From: Candidatus Staskawiczbacteria bacterium
Lineage (GTDB): Bacteria > Patescibacteria > Paceibacteria > Paceibacterales > Staskawiczbacteraceae
Length of the DNA: 64,000 bases
Direction: 5' to 3'
Assembly: GCA_903835075.1 (NCBI GenBank)
Contig: CAILLM010000002.1
Coordinates: forward strand, 1 to 64,000
The notes below the pieces were generated by a model. It worked only from the letters and a program-made list of their open reading frames with translations, did not search any database and had not been told where the DNA came from. This document shows positions 42,826 through 50,796 of this stretch, one piece after another (within the stretch, counting starts at the first letter, position 1; every line of letters starts with the position of its first letter). The position numbers and the translations under genes are program-made.

Positions 42826-43579
42826 AAATTATGTTTGCCCATAGCGCATAACCTGTGGCTGATGGGTGAAATAAATCTTTTGAATAATATGAATTTGATT
42901 TTTCTCCCTTCGGGAGATCTCCCGTAGGGTGATTAAATTCTTCTTTGGCAGGAGAATATAAATCAATATAACTTAAATTATATTTTGTTGCCAAATTTTT
43001 AATTATTTTGTTGAATTGATTTGTTTTAAAATCAAAATAATAGTTCCAAGGAGGTAGAATTAAGGTATTTGCTCCTATATAGGGAATATTAATTAAATAA
43101 ATTTTAGCAGAAGTTTTTGTGGTTAGTTGTTTTATGATTTCTTCATAATTTTTTTGAAATTCTGATTTTGAAACAAAGTTGTGGATGTCATTAACTCCAA
43201 TTAGTAGAGTAGCAACATTAGGGTTGCTGGCAACTGCTTGTGGAAGAAAAAAATTTTTTACGTCAATGCTTTTGTAGCCAAGCTCGGAAAGATTTTTTAA
43301 GGTTATGCTGTTATTTTGAGCAAGGTTTTTGGCAATTAAATATGGGTAAGTTTGTTGGTAGTTTTCAGTACCTGCTCCTGCCGTTAGACTGTCACCCATA
43401 GCGATGTAAACTAGATTTGTTTTACTAATATTGTTGCTAATTGTATAGGTTTGGCTTTTTTCTGGAGTTTTTAAGTTGGCATTATGAATTTCTTGGTAAA
43501 TGTAGGCGTAAGCTCGATTCAAATAAACCACAGATGTAGTTAAAATTAATAAAATAATAAATAGAGCAATTTTTTTCAT
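42806..43579 (-). CDS. SGNH/GDSL hydrolase, membrane-anchored
   Basis: 257 residues from the ATG at 43579 that begins a signal anchor (MKKIALFIILLILTTSVVYL). Block I AMGDSLTAGAG, block III GVNDIH and block V DLFHPSATGYALW give the Ser and Asp-His catalytic residues. Palindromic DNA at 42904-42931 inserts HPTGDLPKGEK before block V. Likely works with the adjacent acyltransferase outside the membrane. Confidence 0.88.
   Translation of the reverse strand: MKKIALFIILLILTTSVVYLNRAYAYIYQEIHNANLKTPEKSQTYTISNNISKTNLVYIAMGDSLTAGAGTENYQQTYPYLIAKNLAQNNSITLKNLSELGYKSIDVKNFFLPQAVASNPNVATLLIGVNDIHNFVSKSEFQKNYEEIIKQLTTKTSAKIYLINIPYIGANTLILPPWNYYFDFKTNQFNKIIKNLATKYNLSYIDLYSPAKEEFNHPTGDLPKGEKSNSYYSKDLFHPSATGYALWANIIYANFNK
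42904..42931. repeat. Palindromic element inside the SGNH gene
   Basis: CTCCCTTCGGGAG followed by a degraded second hairpin, translated as PTGDLPKGE; sister of the element at 27625-27653. Confidence 0.75.
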
Positions 43580-43666
43580 GTTATATTTTATTATTCTATC
43601 ATAAAATTTTTTACTTGTCCTAAAAGAAGTCAAAGGACATAAAAAAAGAGAGCAAATAAATGCTCT

Positions 43667-43888
43667 TTATCTAACTTCTTGCAACCATTGGCAAGCACTG
43701 TGTTGGCAACGACATTTGCGAATTTTTACTTCACAGCCACGGACACTGCAGTTTATTTTCCCTTTTTTCTCTATTTTGATAGCTTCAACATGTGGACATA
43801 GGCCATGCCTTGAAATTTCTCCTGGGCGTATTGGGGTATGGGCTTGTGGATGCGTTGTGCTATAGTGTACATTTGCATGTTTTTCCAT
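43667..43888 (-). CDS. Small His/Cys-rich protein
   Basis: 73 residues, not recognised. Several His in the N-terminal half, then NCSVRGCEVKIRKCRCQHSACQW, a likely zinc-binding cluster. It is the second gene of a cassette, 5 nt after the 105-residue gene. Confidence 0.55.
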   Translation of the reverse strand: MEKHANVHYSTTHPQAHTPIRPGEISRHGLCPHVEAIKIEKKGKINCSVRGCEVKIRKCRCQHSACQWLQEVR

Positions 43889-43893
43889 AAGTT

Positions 43894-44211
43894 TTATTTC
43901 AGGTTAGTATTTTTTGATGGCCTATAATTTTTAAATTTGCGAGGTGATATTTTTTGTCTTTTACCATTCTTAGCGTTCCAAATCATAACTACTAAGTTCA
44001 TTGTCAAATAGTCATGTGGTTTATTTTTTAGTATTTCTATAATAAGCAGAGCGTAAAGCACTTCAGCGATATGATTACAATAAGTCATCTTAATCTTTGG
44101 TGCTCTTCGTACACAAAAGCGTAGATGCTTGCAACCGGTTTTGAAACAATAGTTTACAGCTTTCTGGTCTCCAATAGGGCGTTGTTTTTGCACGCAAAAC
44201 GCTTCAATCAT
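43894..44211 (-). CDS. Small Cys-containing protein with canonical ribosome-binding site
   Basis: 105 residues, not recognised. The ATG at 44211 is chosen because AAAGGAGG sits 5 nt upstream, a canonical Shine-Dalgarno that most genes here lack. CFKTGCKHLRFCVRRAPKIKMTYCNH suggests metal binding. The tail is strongly basic. Confidence 0.6.
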   Translation of the reverse strand: MIEAFCVQKQRPIGDQKAVNYCFKTGCKHLRFCVRRAPKIKMTYCNHIAEVLYALLIIEILKNKPHDYLTMNLVVMIWNAKNGKRQKISPRKFKNYRPSKNTNLK

Positions 44212-44256
44212 CTGAGCCTCCTTTGTTGTCAACGAACAGTTCGTTGGGTTAATTTA

Positions 44257-44284
44257 ATGCTATTCTTTTGTTATTTTTTGTCAA
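44257..44284 (-). promoter_or_regulatory. Sigma-70-like promoter and palindrome of the 43894 cassette
   Basis: On the minus strand: perfect TTGACA, a 16-nt spacer and TAGCAT. Just downstream, between promoter and gene, is a perfect AACGAAC/GTTCGTT palindrome (44231-44245) that could be an operator or leader hairpin. Confidence 0.6.
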
Positions 44285-44386
44285 CTAAAAAACACCGCTT
44301 GTTGGCGTTTTTTAAAATTGCTCCGGTGTTTGGATTGTCAAACTATTGAAATATTTTATTTTATTTAGTAGTATAAATCTAAACAA

Positions 44387-44458
44387 TCCGGTGTAGCTCA
44401 ATGGTAGAGCAACTCCCTGTTAAGGAGTGGGTTCTTGGTTCGAGTCCAGGCACCGGAG
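44387..44458 (+). tRNA. tRNA-Asn (GTT)
   Basis: A complete cloverleaf: acceptor TCCGGTG/CACCGGA, anticodon stem ACTCC/GGAGT with loop CTGTTAA (anticodon GTT), and T arm CTTGG-TTCGAGT-CCAGG. CCA is not encoded as such. A TTGAAA/TAGTAT promoter lies about 10-40 nt upstream and a terminator follows. Confidence 0.93.
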
Positions 44459-44463
44459 CATAT

Positions 44464-44493
44464 AAAAACCACCTTTTAATTGAGGTGGTTTTT
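44464..44493 (+). terminator. Terminator after tRNA-Asn
   Basis: AAAAACCACCT/AGGTGGTTTTT hairpin with an 8-nt loop, 6 nt past the tRNA. Confidence 0.88.
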
Positions 44494-44637
44494 GTTTGTC
44501 GTTTATATTGACAAAATTTATAAATATGTGTTAGGGTATTACTATAGTTCACTAAAAATACTGTGCTGAGTATCGGGTTTTTATTGAACCAAATTAAATC
44601 AGAAATCTAACAACAAAACGCTTGAAAGGAAAAAACA

Positions 44638-44826
44638 ATGGCAAAGAAGGAAGAGTTTGTTGTTGCGGTGAAGGATGTTTCAACTGGAAAAATTCTTCCC
44701 GGCAAAAAGCTGGCGCAATACCGCAAACAGGAGTTTGCCGAGCGCGACCACTGGAATCTCGCAAAAAGGGAGGGCTTGGAGCTCTGGCGTACCGGGATTT
44801 TTCTCGGTAACAAGCTGGTTTCTTGA
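44638..44826 (+). CDS. Small hypothetical protein
   Basis: 62 residues, not recognised. MAKKEEFVVAVKDVSTGKIL followed by a charged helix and a C-terminal ELWRTGIFLGNKLVS. A GAAAGGA ribosome-binding site lies about 8 nt upstream. A TTGACA element at 44508-44513 with a weak -10 precedes it and a strong terminator follows, so it is a single-gene cassette. It ends in TGA. Confidence 0.6.
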   Translation: MAKKEEFVVAVKDVSTGKILPGKKLAQYRKQEFAERDHWNLAKREGLELWRTGIFLGNKLVS

Positions 44827-44863
44827 CAAGCCATACCCATAGGACCGAGCAGACCAACTGCTT

Positions 44864-44892
44864 AGAGCGATGTCACAATCGCTCTCTTTTTT
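44864..44892 (+). terminator. Terminator of the 44638 gene
   Basis: AGAGCGAT/ATCGCTCT hairpin with a 6-nt loop followed by T7. Confidence 0.9.
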
Positions 44893-44936
44893 TATTTATG
44901 GTAAAATAAATTAATATATTAAATATAAAAAATAAT

Positions 44937-45371
44937 ATGTCAGAAAAAAAATTAGATGAGCAGGTCAAAGTAAAAACGTGGCACGAGAAGCATAAAGAAA
45001 GTTTGTCTATTGGGCAAAAAATTGCTGATGGGTTAGCAAAAGGAATGGGGTCATGGGGATTTATAATAATTCAAACAATTTTAGTGATTGCTTGGATGGT
45101 TTGTAACATAATTGCCATTGTGCAACATTGGGATCCATATCCATTTATTTTGTTGAACTTACTATTTTCAACTCAGGCAGCTTATGCAGCCCCAATAATT
45201 ATGATGTCGCAAAATAGGCAAAATGACAGGGACAGAATTCAAGCCTTAGAAGATTTTAAAACAAATGTGGACGCTAAAAAAGAAATTGAAGAAATGCAAA
45301 AAGCAATTGCTAGAATTGAAAATGAAAAACTGGGCGAAATTTTAAAAGCAATTGAAGAGCTTAAAAAATAA
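44937..45371 (+). CDS. DUF1003 membrane protein
   Basis: 144 residues. Two membrane helices around MGSWGFIIIQTILVIAWMV and WDPYPFILLNLLFSTQAAYAAPIIMMSQNRQ, the hallmark block of DUF1003, and a C-terminal coiled coil. The role of the family is unknown. It is followed by a terminator. Confidence 0.9.
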   Translation: MSEKKLDEQVKVKTWHEKHKESLSIGQKIADGLAKGMGSWGFIIIQTILVIAWMVCNIIAIVQHWDPYPFILLNLLFSTQAAYAAPIIMMSQNRQNDRDRIQALEDFKTNVDAKKEIEEMQKAIARIENEKLGEILKAIEELKK

Positions 45372-45384
45372 ATATTTATTTTAG

Positions 45385-45409
45385 AAAAACTGTCGAAAGA
45401 CAGTTTTTT
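45385..45409 (+). terminator. Terminator of the DUF1003 gene
   Basis: AAAAACTGTC/GACAGTTTTT hairpin with a GAAA loop. Confidence 0.9.
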
Positions 45410-45542
45410 GGTTGTATGGGGAGTTAGGGGTGGTTCGGCACATGGCGAGTAGAGCGTTGGCACTCTTGAGGGGCTAGGGAACCCTGAGACGAATTTAGTG
45501 GTGAAAACCATAAAAGCACCACTTGATTAAGCCGAATGTGGC
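45410..45542. other. Non-coding gap with possible RNA structure
   Basis: No convincing gene. It holds an AGTGGTG/CACCACT hairpin and TTCGGC/GCCGAA distant pairing. GC content is higher than in nearby spacers. I cannot assign it to a known RNA family. Confidence 0.3.
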
Positions 45543-45571
45543 TTGACAATGCAATTTATTTATGATATTAT
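45543..45571 (+). promoter_or_regulatory. Sigma-70 promoter of the 45747 gene
   Basis: TTGACA, a 17-nt spacer and TATTAT. Confidence 0.8.
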
Positions 45572-45598
45572 AGAAACAGTTCTTTTACTATACGTTTG

Positions 45599-45673
45599 TC
45601 TCGTTCTAGTGCCTGTAAAAGTAGGGAAGTAGTTTTTTTTATCTATTTTTATAGGCACTGGAATTTAACGAGA
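45599..45673 (+). promoter_or_regulatory. Long leader hairpin of the 45747 gene
   Basis: TCTCGTT pairs with AACGAGA (outer, 45599-45605 with 45667-45673). AGTGCCTGTAAAA pairs with TTTTATAGGCACT (inner, 45608-45620 with 45647-45659). A T-rich stretch is in the loop. It lies inside a leader of about 170 nt, so it may be a regulatory or stabilising structure. Confidence 0.6.
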
Positions 45674-45746
45674 TTATTCCAACTGCCCAAATCAACCGAA
45701 TCTCGAATTCTAAACACAGACCTCCAAAAAAACGGAAAGTCAGACC

Positions 45747-46499
45747 ATGAAAAATACACAGTTAAGTAAAGAACAAATCGAGCACTTCTATAACAACGTG
45801 CTGACTCCCCTAAACATCACTCGGACCGAGTGGCAATATGTCCTCGAATCGGGCATCATACCCGATATTATCGCCGGAAAGCGGCGTCGAGGATACTTTG
45901 TCCGAGGTGAAGTTCGGCAGGCGCTCGGCCTTGACGAATGGCCAGAGCCAACCTACTTTGATGTTATCGTGAAAGTTAACCGCAGCCTCACGCTACGGGA
46001 TTCGCTAATTATTACGGGATGTGAAATCCAGCCCGAAAATATTCCCGACCGCTCGTTTGCCGGACCCCCCGAAGAGAACGTCACTGTGACTATTTTCCAC
46101 TTCGGCAAAGGCCGACAGATGGAACACGAGGAGGTTTTTGAAGAGCTGAGGGCTTATGGATATCGGCCGGTTTTGGTCGAAGAAATTCTTGCCCTTAGTG
46201 CTCAGAAGCCGCACCTTCAGTCTAAATTCCCGATTGCGGGAGTGGGCTGCAACCAAGGTGTTCATCTCTTCTGGATGATCGACAGTCCTGTCACAAGGAC
46301 TGGGCCAAGGAAGCGTCGCGTTGGCATCTTCAACAAATATGATACGGTCTATGATTTCTATCGAGTCGCGGCAGTGAGAGACTTGAGCATCGTTGCGACC
46401 AAGTACTTCTCCTCTTTCGCTACCACGGAAGAAAAGGAAGTCCTGTTCGTGGACGCTGAGCATGCTGCCATGGAGTCAGCTTATCGGACAGTTGAATAA
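45747..46499 (+). CDS. Hypothetical protein, foreign-looking codon use
   Basis: 250 residues, not recognised. Mixed alpha/beta, no membrane segment or signal. TVTIFHFGKGRQMEHEEVFEELRAYGYRPVLVEE and the GVGCNQGVHLFWMIDSP region are distinctive. The base composition is clearly GC-richer than neighbours, which suggests acquisition. It has its own promoter, long structured leader and terminator. Confidence 0.65.
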   Translation: MKNTQLSKEQIEHFYNNVLTPLNITRTEWQYVLESGIIPDIIAGKRRRGYFVRGEVRQALGLDEWPEPTYFDVIVKVNRSLTLRDSLIITGCEIQPENIPDRSFAGPPEENVTVTIFHFGKGRQMEHEEVFEELRAYGYRPVLVEEILALSAQKPHLQSKFPIAGVGCNQGVHLFWMIDSPVTRTGPRKRRVGIFNKYDTVYDFYRVAAVRDLSIVATKYFSSFATTEEKEVLFVDAEHAAMESAYRTVE

Positions 46500-46670
46500 T
46501 GTTTCGTTTTCTGGCTTTTGTAAAGCCGGCATAGGTGTTGAGACTATATTCTCGAATACCTTCGGTAATCAACCCGACGTGTGGCATGCCACAAAATATG
46601 GAGGAACGCGATAAGTTCCTCCCACCCAACTGAGTTTGTCAGCCTAAGGCTGGTAAATTGACAGGGTTAA

Positions 46671-46702
46671 AAACATCCCAATGTACGTAGGGATGTTTTT
46701 TT
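46671..46702 (+). terminator. Terminator following the 45747 region
   Basis: AAACATCCC/GGGATGTTT hairpin followed by T5. The 170 nt between the stop at 46499 and this point show no gene. Confidence 0.85.
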
Positions 46703-46719
46703 GATAGAATATATTTATT

Positions 46720-47070
46720 ATGCAAATTACAGGTAGGCGTTTTACAATTAAAAAAAGAGAGCAGGCAAGAAGACTAGTGGAAAATAGGCTCAGCTTTTTT
46801 AATAAAATTTATAATTTTGAAATAAATAGAATAGCAATAAAAAACACTAGCACAAGGTGGGGAAGCTGCTCATCAAAAGGAAACTTAAATTTCAATTATA
46901 AAATATTGTATATAAGGCCGGCTTTGGCCGATTATTTAATTGTTCACGAGTTGTGCCATTTAGGGGAACTCAATCACTCAAAAAGATTTTGGGCACTTGT
47001 ATCAAAAACTATTCCAGACTATATTGAAGTAAACAAAGAACTTAGACGCACAAATATAAAATTAGTATGA
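46720..47070 (+). CDS. YgjP-like (DUF45) zinc metallopeptidase
   Basis: 116 residues, short for the family. RWGSCSSKGNLNFNYKILYIRP and HELCHLGELNHSKRFW give the HExxH zinc motif and the third His. It overlaps dsbB by 4 nt. Confidence 0.88.
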   Translation: MQITGRRFTIKKREQARRLVENRLSFFNKIYNFEINRIAIKNTSTRWGSCSSKGNLNFNYKILYIRPALADYLIVHELCHLGELNHSKRFWALVSKTIPDYIEVNKELRRTNIKLV

Positions 47071-47609
47071 CATTATTAGATTTTGTTAACATATTTTTAG
47101 CGGTTGGTGTAGTTTTATCGCAATTTTTTATCCTGCTGGCGATAGTCTATATTTTTCTACCGTTTAATAAAAATATTGTTTCTCGTTTTTTTTCTAAAAA
47201 TGGAATAAGTTTGGCATTCATTGTCTCTGTGCTGGCAACTACCGTAAGCTTATTTTATTCTAATTATGCTGGATTTGAGCCATGCGTTCTTTGTTGGTAT
47301 CAGAGGATTTTTATGTATCCACAGGTTATAATTTTAGGAATAGCACTCTTAAAAAATAATATAGAAGAAGAAAGAAAAATAATTGATTATAGTTTAGCAC
47401 TTTCTATTTTAGGAGGGGTAATTTCTATTTACCATAACTATATTTATTTTATGGGGGTGCATGCAAAGGTTTGTTCGGCAACAGAGTCATGCATAACGCC
47501 ATATATAACAGAATTTGGGTATATAACGATTCCTGTTATGGCGCTAACGGGGTTTGCCTTAATGAGCTTACTATTAATAATAAAAAAAATATATGATAAG
47601 AAATTTTAG
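47067..47609 (+). CDS. dsbB: Disulfide bond formation protein DsbB/BdbC
   Basis: 180 residues, four membrane helices. The quinone-side active site CVLC (in EPCVLCWYQR) and a second periplasmic pair (CSATESC) are present. It reoxidises a DsbA-like thiol oxidase, which is not in the window. Exported Cys-rich proteins such as that at 19006 are plausible clients. Confidence 0.9.
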   Translation: MTLLDFVNIFLAVGVVLSQFFILLAIVYIFLPFNKNIVSRFFSKNGISLAFIVSVLATTVSLFYSNYAGFEPCVLCWYQRIFMYPQVIILGIALLKNNIEEERKIIDYSLALSILGGVISIYHNYIYFMGVHAKVCSATESCITPYITEFGYITIPVMALTGFALMSLLLIIKKIYDKKF

Positions 47610-48210
47610 TGAATTGGCCACAGATGAGTCAATAAAAGTAGCAAGGGAGGCGTTAGAAAAAAACGGTATTACGGTTGTGGTTGTAGAGAACGGGCAACAA
47701 GCAAAAGCAAAAGTTTTAGAAATGGTCCCAGCTGGAGCAGAAATTATGAATATGTCTTCGGTGACAGTTGATTTAATAGGATTGGCGGAAGAATTAAATA
47801 AATCGGGCAAGTTTAATTCGGTAAGGAATAAATTAACAGAAATGTCTGATAAAAAAGACACAACATTTGATGGAAAAAAATTGGGCGCAGCGCCAGATTG
47901 GACCGTGGGAAGTGTGCATGCGGTAACCGAAGACGGAAAAGCTATCATAGCATCGGCAAGTGGTAGCCAGTTGCCTTCTTATGCCTATGGCTCAAATCAT
48001 GTTTTGTGGATTGTGGGTTCGCAAAAAATTGTTAAAGATTTTGATCAAGGCATGGAAAGAATTAATGAATATGTTTTTCCGCTGGAAAATGAAAGGGCCA
48101 TGAAAGCTTACGGCATGGCAAGTAGTATAAATAAAGTTTTGCTAATTAATAAAGAGAGCACGGCAGGTAGAATTACAATGATAATTGTGAAAGAAAAATT
48201 AGGATTTTAA
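47593..48210 (+). CDS. LUD-domain (LutC/YkgG-like) protein
   Basis: 205 residues. The LUD fold is shown by ATDESIKVAREALEKNGITVVVVENGQQAK, MSSVTVDLIGL and the C-terminal GRITMIIVKEKLGF. In other bacteria it is part of lactate oxidation with LutAB. No LutA or LutB is seen here, so the role is open. It overlaps dsbB by 17 nt. Confidence 0.85.
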   Translation: MIRNFSELATDESIKVAREALEKNGITVVVVENGQQAKAKVLEMVPAGAEIMNMSSVTVDLIGLAEELNKSGKFNSVRNKLTEMSDKKDTTFDGKKLGAAPDWTVGSVHAVTEDGKAIIASASGSQLPSYAYGSNHVLWIVGSQKIVKDFDQGMERINEYVFPLENERAMKAYGMASSINKVLLINKESTAGRITMIIVKEKLGF

Positions 48211-48319
48211 GTGAGCAACTCTTTTTTGCGATGTATCCGTAATGATAATGTCGCCAGGCTAGTATCTTGGAGACACAACTAGTTTTTTAGGGTCTCTTAC
48301 GACCATATTACGCAAGAAA

Positions 48320-48347
48320 CAAAACGCCCTTTTGGGGCGTTTTGTTT
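48320..48347 (+). terminator. Terminator of the LUD operon
   Basis: AAACGCCC/GGGCGTTT hairpin with a T-rich tail. The 109 nt before it show no gene. Confidence 0.88.
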
Positions 48348-48367
48348 TATGCTGAAAATTGGGCATC

Positions 48368-48396
48368 TTGCACGATTATAAAAAATAATATACAAT
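48368..48396 (+). promoter_or_regulatory. Likely promoter of the atp operon
   Basis: TTGCAC, a 17-nt spacer and TACAAT. The predicted start is about 48403, only 2 nt before the left inverted repeat of the GIY-YIG element. Confidence 0.65.
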
Positions 48397-48404
48397 AGAG
48401 TTGA

Positions 48405-48428
48405 TTTACCCGCCAAAATTTTTAGGTA
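48405..48428. repeat. Left inverted repeat of GIY-YIG element
   Basis: 24 nt, begins TTTACCCGCC and ends TTTTTAGGTA. Matches the complement of 48672-48695 at 22 of 24 positions. Confidence 0.8.
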
Positions 48429-48431
48429 TGT

Positions 48432-48686
48432 ATGTATTACGTTTATATTTTGCAAAGCAAAAAGGATAATGATCTATATACGGGGTGTACAAATGATTTA
48501 AAAAAGAGGTTTTTATTGCACAATAGTGGAAAAATTTTTTCTACCAAAGACAGAAAACCATTTAAAATAATATATTATGAAGCTTTTTTAAATCAAAGAG
48601 ATGCCTTTGCGAGAGAGCAATGGTTAAAAACTGGCTGGGGTCGTAATCATATTAATAAAATATTAAGTAATTACCTAAAAATTTAG
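48432..48686 (+). CDS. GIY-YIG nuclease
   Basis: 84 residues. A single GIY-YIG domain (YYVYILQSKKDNDLYTGCTNDLKKR) with the C-terminal helix AREQWLKTGWGRNHI. Small stand-alone members of this type are common in CPR genomes. Flanked by inverted repeats and placed between the atp promoter and atpB, so it looks like a small mobile or selfish insertion co-transcribed with the operon. Confidence 0.9.
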   Translation: MYYVYILQSKKDNDLYTGCTNDLKKRFLLHNSGKIFSTKDRKPFKIIYYEAFLNQRDAFAREQWLKTGWGRNHINKILSNYLKI

Positions 48687-48695
48687 GCGGGTTAA
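48672..48695. repeat. Right inverted repeat of GIY-YIG element
   Basis: 24 nt, contains the GIY-YIG stop codon and ends at the first base of the atpB ATG. The inner CCTAAA/TTTAGG part is itself palindromic. Confidence 0.8.
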
Positions 48696-49441
48696 TGGAG
48701 ATATCATTAAAAGCTGAAGACATATTCAGTATAGGAAATTTTAATATTACAAATGGGTTGTTGCTGGCTGCAGTGGTGTCTTTAATTTTAATAATTTTTG
48801 CAGTTATTTTTAGAAGCAAAATTAAAATGGTTCCTGGAAAAGTGCAAGCAGTTGTAGAAATGGGATTAGAGGGACTTTTAGGATTAATGGAATCAGTACT
48901 AGGTACAAGAGCTGCAGCAGAAAAATATTTGCCGTTAATAGCGACAATTTTTATTTTTGTGTTAACATCTAATTGGCTGGGGTTATTGCCTGGAGTTGGG
49001 TCATTTCATATAAAAGTAGGCGAGGATGTGGTGCCTTTATTTCGTTCGCCAGCAGCAGATTTAAATTTTACTTTAGCTTTGGCGATAATAGCAGTTTTTA
49101 CAACTAATTTTTTTGGGATTGTTGTTTTGGGAACATTTACACATATTAAAAAGTTTATAAACTTTTCTAGCCCAATTAATTTTTTTGTTGGAATATTGGA
49201 ATTTTTATCAGAAATATCTAGAGTAATATCGTTTTCTTTTAGGTTATTTGGAAATATTTTCGCTGGAGAAGTTTTATTAACAATAATATTTTTCCTATTA
49301 CCATATATAGTGCCTATTCCTTTTATGTTTATGGAGATATTTTTTGGAGCAATTCAGGCTTTAATTTTTGCAATGCTAACATTGGTATTTTTATCTGCCA
49401 GCATTGCTTCACATGGAGAGGAACACGCCACAGAGCATTAA
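48695..49441 (+). CDS. atpB: ATP synthase F0 subunit a
   Basis: 248 residues, five or six membrane helices. The proton half-channel Arg lies in SRVISFSFRLFGNIFAGEVLL. Start at 48695 is right at the edge of the GIY-YIG inverted repeat. Confidence 0.95.
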   Translation: MEISLKAEDIFSIGNFNITNGLLLAAVVSLILIIFAVIFRSKIKMVPGKVQAVVEMGLEGLLGLMESVLGTRAAAEKYLPLIATIFIFVLTSNWLGLLPGVGSFHIKVGEDVVPLFRSPAADLNFTLALAIIAVFTTNFFGIVVLGTFTHIKKFINFSSPINFFVGILEFLSEISRVISFSFRLFGNIFAGEVLLTIIFFLLPYIVPIPFMFMEIFFGAIQALIFAMLTLVFLSASIASHGEEHATEH

Positions 49442-49488
49442 AAAGTAATTTATTAAAAAATTAAATAATATAAATAAAAAGAAATCTT

Positions 49489-49546
49489 AAACAAGTTAAA
49501 AATCCTAAATTACCAATCCAAAAATATTTAGAATTCGTAATTGTTT
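49489..49546 (+). promoter_or_regulatory. Intercistronic stem-loop upstream of atpE
   Basis: An imperfect stem of about 20 bp (49489-49510 with 49526-49546), 17 nt before the atpE start. It may stabilise the atpE mRNA or raise its expression, as c subunits are needed in excess. Confidence 0.5.
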
Positions 49547-49562
49547 AAAGTTTCAAAAAAAC

Positions 49563-49790
49563 ATGGACGTAGAGACAATGAGACTATTGGCAACAGCCAT
49601 AGCAATTGGAGTGGGAGTATTTGGCCCTGGTATTGGAATTGGTATGATTGGGGCAGCAGCATTGGGCGGAATTGCAAGAAACCCAGAAGCAACTTCTAAA
49701 ATTCAGACAAACATGGTTTTAGCAATTGCCTTCGCAGAAGCTTTGGGTATTTACGCATTAGTAGTCGCCCTTATCTTAAAATTCACATAG
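49563..49790 (+). CDS. atpE: ATP synthase F0 subunit c
   Basis: 75 residues. Two helices with the Gly-rich GPGIGIGMIGAAALGGIARNP and the ion-binding Glu in FAEALGIYAL. The residues around the Glu lack the Ser/Thr and Gln ligands typical of Na+ rotors, so H+ is likely. Confidence 0.95.
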   Translation: MDVETMRLLATAIAIGVGVFGPGIGIGMIGAAALGGIARNPEATSKIQTNMVLAIAFAEALGIYALVVALILKFT

Positions 49791-49814
49791 TAAGTAGTAA
49801 GGTAACAATAATTT

Positions 49815-50321
49815 ATGAATGCATTTATAGAGCAATTTGGAATAGACTGGAAACTTTTTTTGAGCCAACTGGTTAACTTTGTGTTAATTTTGATTGTCTT
49901 GAAGTTTTTTGTTTACAACCCAGTGTTAAAAACGCTTAAGGAAAGAAACAAAAAAATTAAAGAAGGTTTAGATAAAGCAGAAGAAGCAGGTGTAAGACTA
50001 AAAGAAGTTGATGCAATTGGAAAAGCAAAAATTAAAGAGGCAGAAACAGCTTCTATCAAAATAATAAAAGCCACCGAGGATAAGGCAAAACTTTTAGATC
50101 AGGAATTGCAAAAAAAGTCTGAAGAAAAGCAAATTAAATTGCAAAAAGAATTGCAAGATAATTACAAAAAACAGCAGGAGCAAGCAAATGATTTAGTAAT
50201 GAAAAATGCAGTAGAACTGGTCAAAAAAACAATTGTGAAGACAGTTGAATTAAAGCCAGAAGCAATTGACGAGGCATTAATTAAAAAAGCAGTAGCAGGA
50301 GTAAAAGATGAAGCAGAATAA
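49815..50321 (+). CDS. atpF: ATP synthase F0 subunit b
   Basis: 168 residues. One N-terminal membrane helix (about 14-33) and a long charged coiled coil forming the peripheral stalk. Overlaps atpH by 14 nt. Confidence 0.92.
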   Translation: MNAFIEQFGIDWKLFLSQLVNFVLILIVLKFFVYNPVLKTLKERNKKIKEGLDKAEEAGVRLKEVDAIGKAKIKEAETASIKIIKATEDKAKLLDQELQKKSEEKQIKLQKELQDNYKKQQEQANDLVMKNAVELVKKTIVKTVELKPEAIDEALIKKAVAGVKDEAE

Positions 50322-50697
50322 AACAAAATTATATGCCAGGGCGTTAGCAGAAATTCTTTCTAAAAAGGGAGGAGTTTCGGCTACGGAAGAAAAGAGAGTG
50401 GTAAGTAATTTTGTTAAACTTATAATTGCCGCTGGATTAGAAAAAAAATTAAAAGAAATTTTGAGTTTGGCGGAAGATTTTATTTTGGCAAATCAAGGAA
50501 AAAGAAGAATAACTTTTGAAACAGCCAGAACAACAACCGCCAGCCAGAAAAAAATATTAGATGGTATTGTAAATAAAGGAGACATTGTAAAAGAAAAAAT
50601 TAGCCCAGAATTAATAGCGGGCATAAAAATAATAATTAACGATTCAAAGCAATTAGATTTGTCATTATTAGCAAAATTGCAAGAGGTATTTACATAA
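50308..50697 (+). CDS. atpH: ATP synthase F1 subunit delta
   Basis: 129 residues, shorter than the usual ~175, mostly in the N-terminal helical domain. The C-terminal ELIAGIKIIINDSKQLDLSLLAKL is typical. It is followed by the first fold-back repeat. Confidence 0.85.
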   Translation: MKQNKTKLYARALAEILSKKGGVSATEEKRVVSNFVKLIIAAGLEKKLKEILSLAEDFILANQGKRRITFETARTTTASQKKILDGIVNKGDIVKEKISPELIAGIKIIINDSKQLDLSLLAKLQEVFT

Positions 50698-50699
50698 AG

Positions 50700-50784
50700 G
50701 CGATACCAATCTACGAATAAACATACCAATAATACGAATATAAAAATTAGTATAATTAGTATGAGATTAGTATATTAGTATCGC
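50700..50784. repeat. Fold-back repeat copy 1, before atpA
   Basis: 85 bp. The ends GCGATACCAAT and ATTAGTATCGC are inverted. The 3' arm consists of four ATTAGTAT octamers and the 5' arm of ATACCAAT/TACGAAT units. It forms a long hairpin 12 nt before atpA. A second copy is at 52860-52950. Confidence 0.85.
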
Positions 50785-50796
50785 GTTAAGGAACTT

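Noticed and set aside
44212..44232. TTG start for the 105-residue gene
   Set aside because: The AAAGGAGG site lies downstream of it, correctly placed for the ATG at 44211.
45599..45673. T-box or known riboswitch upstream of the 45747 gene
   Set aside because: No T-box sequence, no terminator following the hairpin and no recognisable aptamer; kept only as an unassigned leader structure.
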